From Candidatus Borrarchaeum yapensis (GTDB lineage Archaea; Asgardarchaeota; Sifarchaeia; Borrarchaeales; Borrarchaeaceae), in NCBI GenBank assembly GCA_016840515.1, contig JAEOSF010000018.1, forward strand, positions 1 to 60,719: DNA of 60,719 bases, given 5' to 3'. Both the position numbers and the translations under genes were made by a program. The notes under the pieces were generated by a model. That model was not told where the DNA came from, made no database searches, and worked only from the letters and a program-made list of their open reading frames with translations. Every line of letters starts with the position of its first letter. Within the stretch, counting starts at the first letter, position 1. Shown one piece after another: positions 59,145-60,719 of the stretch.

Positions 59145-60719
59145 CTATTTAGGTTGAATTAGGGTGCCACAATCTGGACAGAATTTGACATTGAGATTAG
59201 ATATTGTTCTACCACATTGTTTACACCGATACTCCTTCTCCAAAGTTTGAGTTAATTCTCCCTCAATGATTTCCTCAGGCATCTCTTTAGGAACTTCAGG
59301 CGGAAATCGAACTTCTTCTGCTATAACTACACCACAATCAGGGCAAAACTTTGCATCAGGGTCATCTAACAAAATATTTCCACAAGAAGCACATCGCCGT
59401 TCCTTCTCAGCAATTGATACTGCTTCTTCTTCTACTAGTATATCGACTATTTCTATAGCTGGTTTCTGTTCTTTATCCTCAATCGGCTCTACCGTTTCTT
59501 CTGTTAGAAGTTCTATACTTTTTCTAGGGACTTCAGGTGGAGATATGATTTCATCAGCAATATTTGCACCACAATCAGGGCAAAACTTGGCTTCAGGATC
59601 ATCGAATAAAATACCTCTACAGTTGGTGCATCGTCTTTCCTTCTCAACAATTGGTATCGCCTCTTCGTCTACAGGCGTTTCGATTATGTCCACAGATGGT
59701 ATAAATTCTTCTTTTTCCTGCGGCTCTACCGTTTCTTCTATTGCGATTTCTATTTGGTCTTTAGGAACTTCAGGTGGGGCTAAAGCCTCTTCCTCTATGA
59801 ATGTTCCGCACTCTTGACAATAAAATGTTGGTAAATCATCGGTTAGTGGTGCACCGCAGGATACGCATGTTTTTTCCGCATCCATTACTGTTACTAACTC
59901 TTCTCTTCTACGGCGCTTTGTTACGAGATCCGTTTTCATTACTACGACAAGTAAGGCTATTATTGCGCTTGCTATCCCTCCTACCACGACAAAAATAAGC
60001 GATGAAGTGCCAGATAGGAAGGTAATCCCTCCAGTTGTTTCTTCTCCGTAAATTACAGTGGAAGAGCCTATATTCACTCCTCCTTCGCCTTCAACTATTC
60101 CTGAAAATTCTGCAACGATTTGCATGTCGTTGTCAGTGGAAACAGTCCATGTAGTAACTGCGTTACCATTTTCATCTGTTGTGACCTCAATAGTATCAAG
60201 AAGCTCCCAATAACGTACGTCTGCAGTATAAGCCTCGACCTCATTTTGTAGTGAGAGCGAACTGGTGGATGAAGAGGTCTTCCATTCATAGATGTAGACG
60301 GTGACCTGTTCATTAACAACAGGATCACCGTTTTCTGTTGTCAAGGTAATAGTGATCGTGACTTGCTCTCCATTCACTAGATTTCCCTGTACATCAAGGC
60401 TCATCTGAGTTTCTTCTTCTACAACAAGTAGTTGGCAAGCTGCACTAGCACTCTCCCAAGTTGAATCTCCTGCAAATTTGGCCTTTGCCTCATAAACGCC
60501 ATAGACATCCGGCGCTGTGACGGTAACTTGAAACTCGCCATTGTTGTCAGTGTAAACCTCATAAGTCGTGCCTTCAAAGGTGATAGTTATGAGTTGCCCG
60601 TCTGCGTTTGTACTTATAGTCCCTTTTAGAGTGACTGTTTCACCAGGCTTCGCACTATAAGAACTGGTCAGAAAATCGAGTATGCAACTGAGCAGACTTG
60701 ATCCACTATCACCGCCCCC
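59145..60719 (-). CDS. Surface protein with Ig-like domains, one span and four zinc ribbons (5' end outside window)
   Basis: The frame runs from the right edge, so only the last 524 residues are seen. First come Ig-like beta-sandwich repeats (SAKPGETVTLKGTIS; NGEQVTITITLTTENGDPV), which are extracellular. Then a single span (SSLIFVVVGGIASAIIALLVVVM, shown without its flanks) with a basic TKRRRREE on the inner side follows. The rest is four zinc ribbons, each with CxxC pairs (CVSC/CQEC, CTNC/CPDC, CASC/CPDC, CKQC/CPDC), joined by repeated linkers containing PPEVP and ETVEP. It might sense outside signals and recruit proteins inside. Family unknown; the gene is complete at its 3' end. Confidence 0.82.
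   Translation of the reverse strand, partial: GGGDSGSSLLSCILDFLTSSYSAKPGETVTLKGTISTNADGQLITITFEGTTYEVYTDNNGEFQVTVTAPDVYGVYEAKAKFAGDSTWESASAACQLLVVEEETQMSLDVQGNLVNGEQVTITITLTTENGDPVVNEQVTVYIYEWKTSSSTSSLSLQNEVEAYTADVRYWELLDTIEVTTDENGNAVTTWTVSTDNDMQIVAEFSGIVEGEGGVNIGSSTVIYGEETTGGITFLSGTSSLIFVVVGGIASAIIALLVVVMKTDLVTKRRRREELVTVMDAEKTCVSCGAPLTDDLPTFYCQECGTFIEEEALAPPEVPKDQIEIAIEETVEPQEKEEFIPSVDIIETPVDEEAIPIVEKERRCTNCRGILFDDPEAKFCPDCGANIADEIISPPEVPRKSIELLTEETVEPIEDKEQKPAIEIVDILVEEEAVSIAEKERRCASCGNILLDDPDAKFCPDCGVVIAEEVRFPPEVPKEMPEEIIEGELTQTLEKEYRCKQCGRTISNLNVKFCPDCGTLIQPK

Noticed and set aside
1..60719. tRNA, rRNA, CRISPR arrays and insertion sequences
   Set aside because: Both strands were scanned by eye for T-loop motifs, repeat-spacer arrays, transposases and terminal repeats; nothing convincing was found. 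A covariance search could still reveal a missed tRNA.

Overview
The window looks archaeal. Several genes have TATA-like boxes about 25 bases upstream of plausible transcript starts, GGAGG-type ribosome sites are common, and GTG/TTG starts are frequent. Archaeal families include a TrmB-type regulator head, a CofD-like F420 enzyme, an archaeal CPSF-like beta-CASP nuclease and HdrABC. The DNA is AT-rich by eye. An MglA/Ras-like GTPase, a Roadblock/LC7 protein, HEAT-repeat proteins, a histone-deacetylase-fold enzyme, a UFL1-like winged-helix membrane protein and a giant coiled-coil protein together suggest an Asgard-type archaeon. That placement is inference; no rRNA or tRNA gene was found to test it.

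Layout. 1-4.3 kb: end of ilvD, a HEAT protein and a deacetylase-fold enzyme in one operon, and an Lrp/AsnC regulator with a palindromic candidate operator. 4.9-10.9 kb: a tight redox operon made of a small unknown protein, a MetV-like protein, a 1163-residue HdrA-HdrA-MvhD fusion, HdrC and HdrB. This is probably a flavin-based electron-bifurcating methylene-tetrahydropterin reductase module, but MetF is absent. 11-22 kb: a second HEAT protein, amidohydrolase, CPBP protease, isochorismatase-like hydrolase, TrmO, Roadblock protein, membrane protein and MFS transporter, with a candidate small RNA near 16.15 kb. 22-29.6 kb: an HtpX-like protease carrying an EF-hand loop, aldehyde:ferredoxin oxidoreductase, a DASS anion transporter, a CBS protein and a VWA protein.

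30-36.6 kb: two near-identical CPA-type antiporters, each preceded by a related, apparently covarying leader hairpin; four tandem small tetra-spanning membrane proteins; and a CofD-like gene with a hairpin over its ribosome site. 36.9-48.2 kb: Hsp20, the MglA-like GTPase with a possible coiled-coil partner, CBS-zinc-ribbon, and a locus built around a 1907-residue protein with a TrmB head, divergent from the membrane-anchored tandem winged-helix protein. 48.3-51.6 kb: three GT4-type glycosyltransferase genes, one holding only the N-terminal half. 51.8-57.6 kb: beta-CASP nuclease, QueG-like iron-sulfur protein, SDR, and ilvB-ilvH. 57.7 kb to the end: a 55-residue membrane protein, a secreted PPC-like protein, and the C-terminal part of a surface protein with Ig-like domains, one membrane span and four cytoplasmic zinc ribbons.

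Themes: energy metabolism (Hdr/MetV, AOR, CofD), branched-chain amino acid synthesis (ilvD at one edge, ilvBH near the other; ilvC not seen), ion and pH homeostasis, proteostasis (HtpX, Hsp20) and cytoskeleton- or membrane-associated regulation. Two genes (start codons at 33869 and 51817) have ideal ribosome sites but GTA and ATA where a start codon should be. Start choices below rest on ribosome sites and family alignment from memory; no database search was run.
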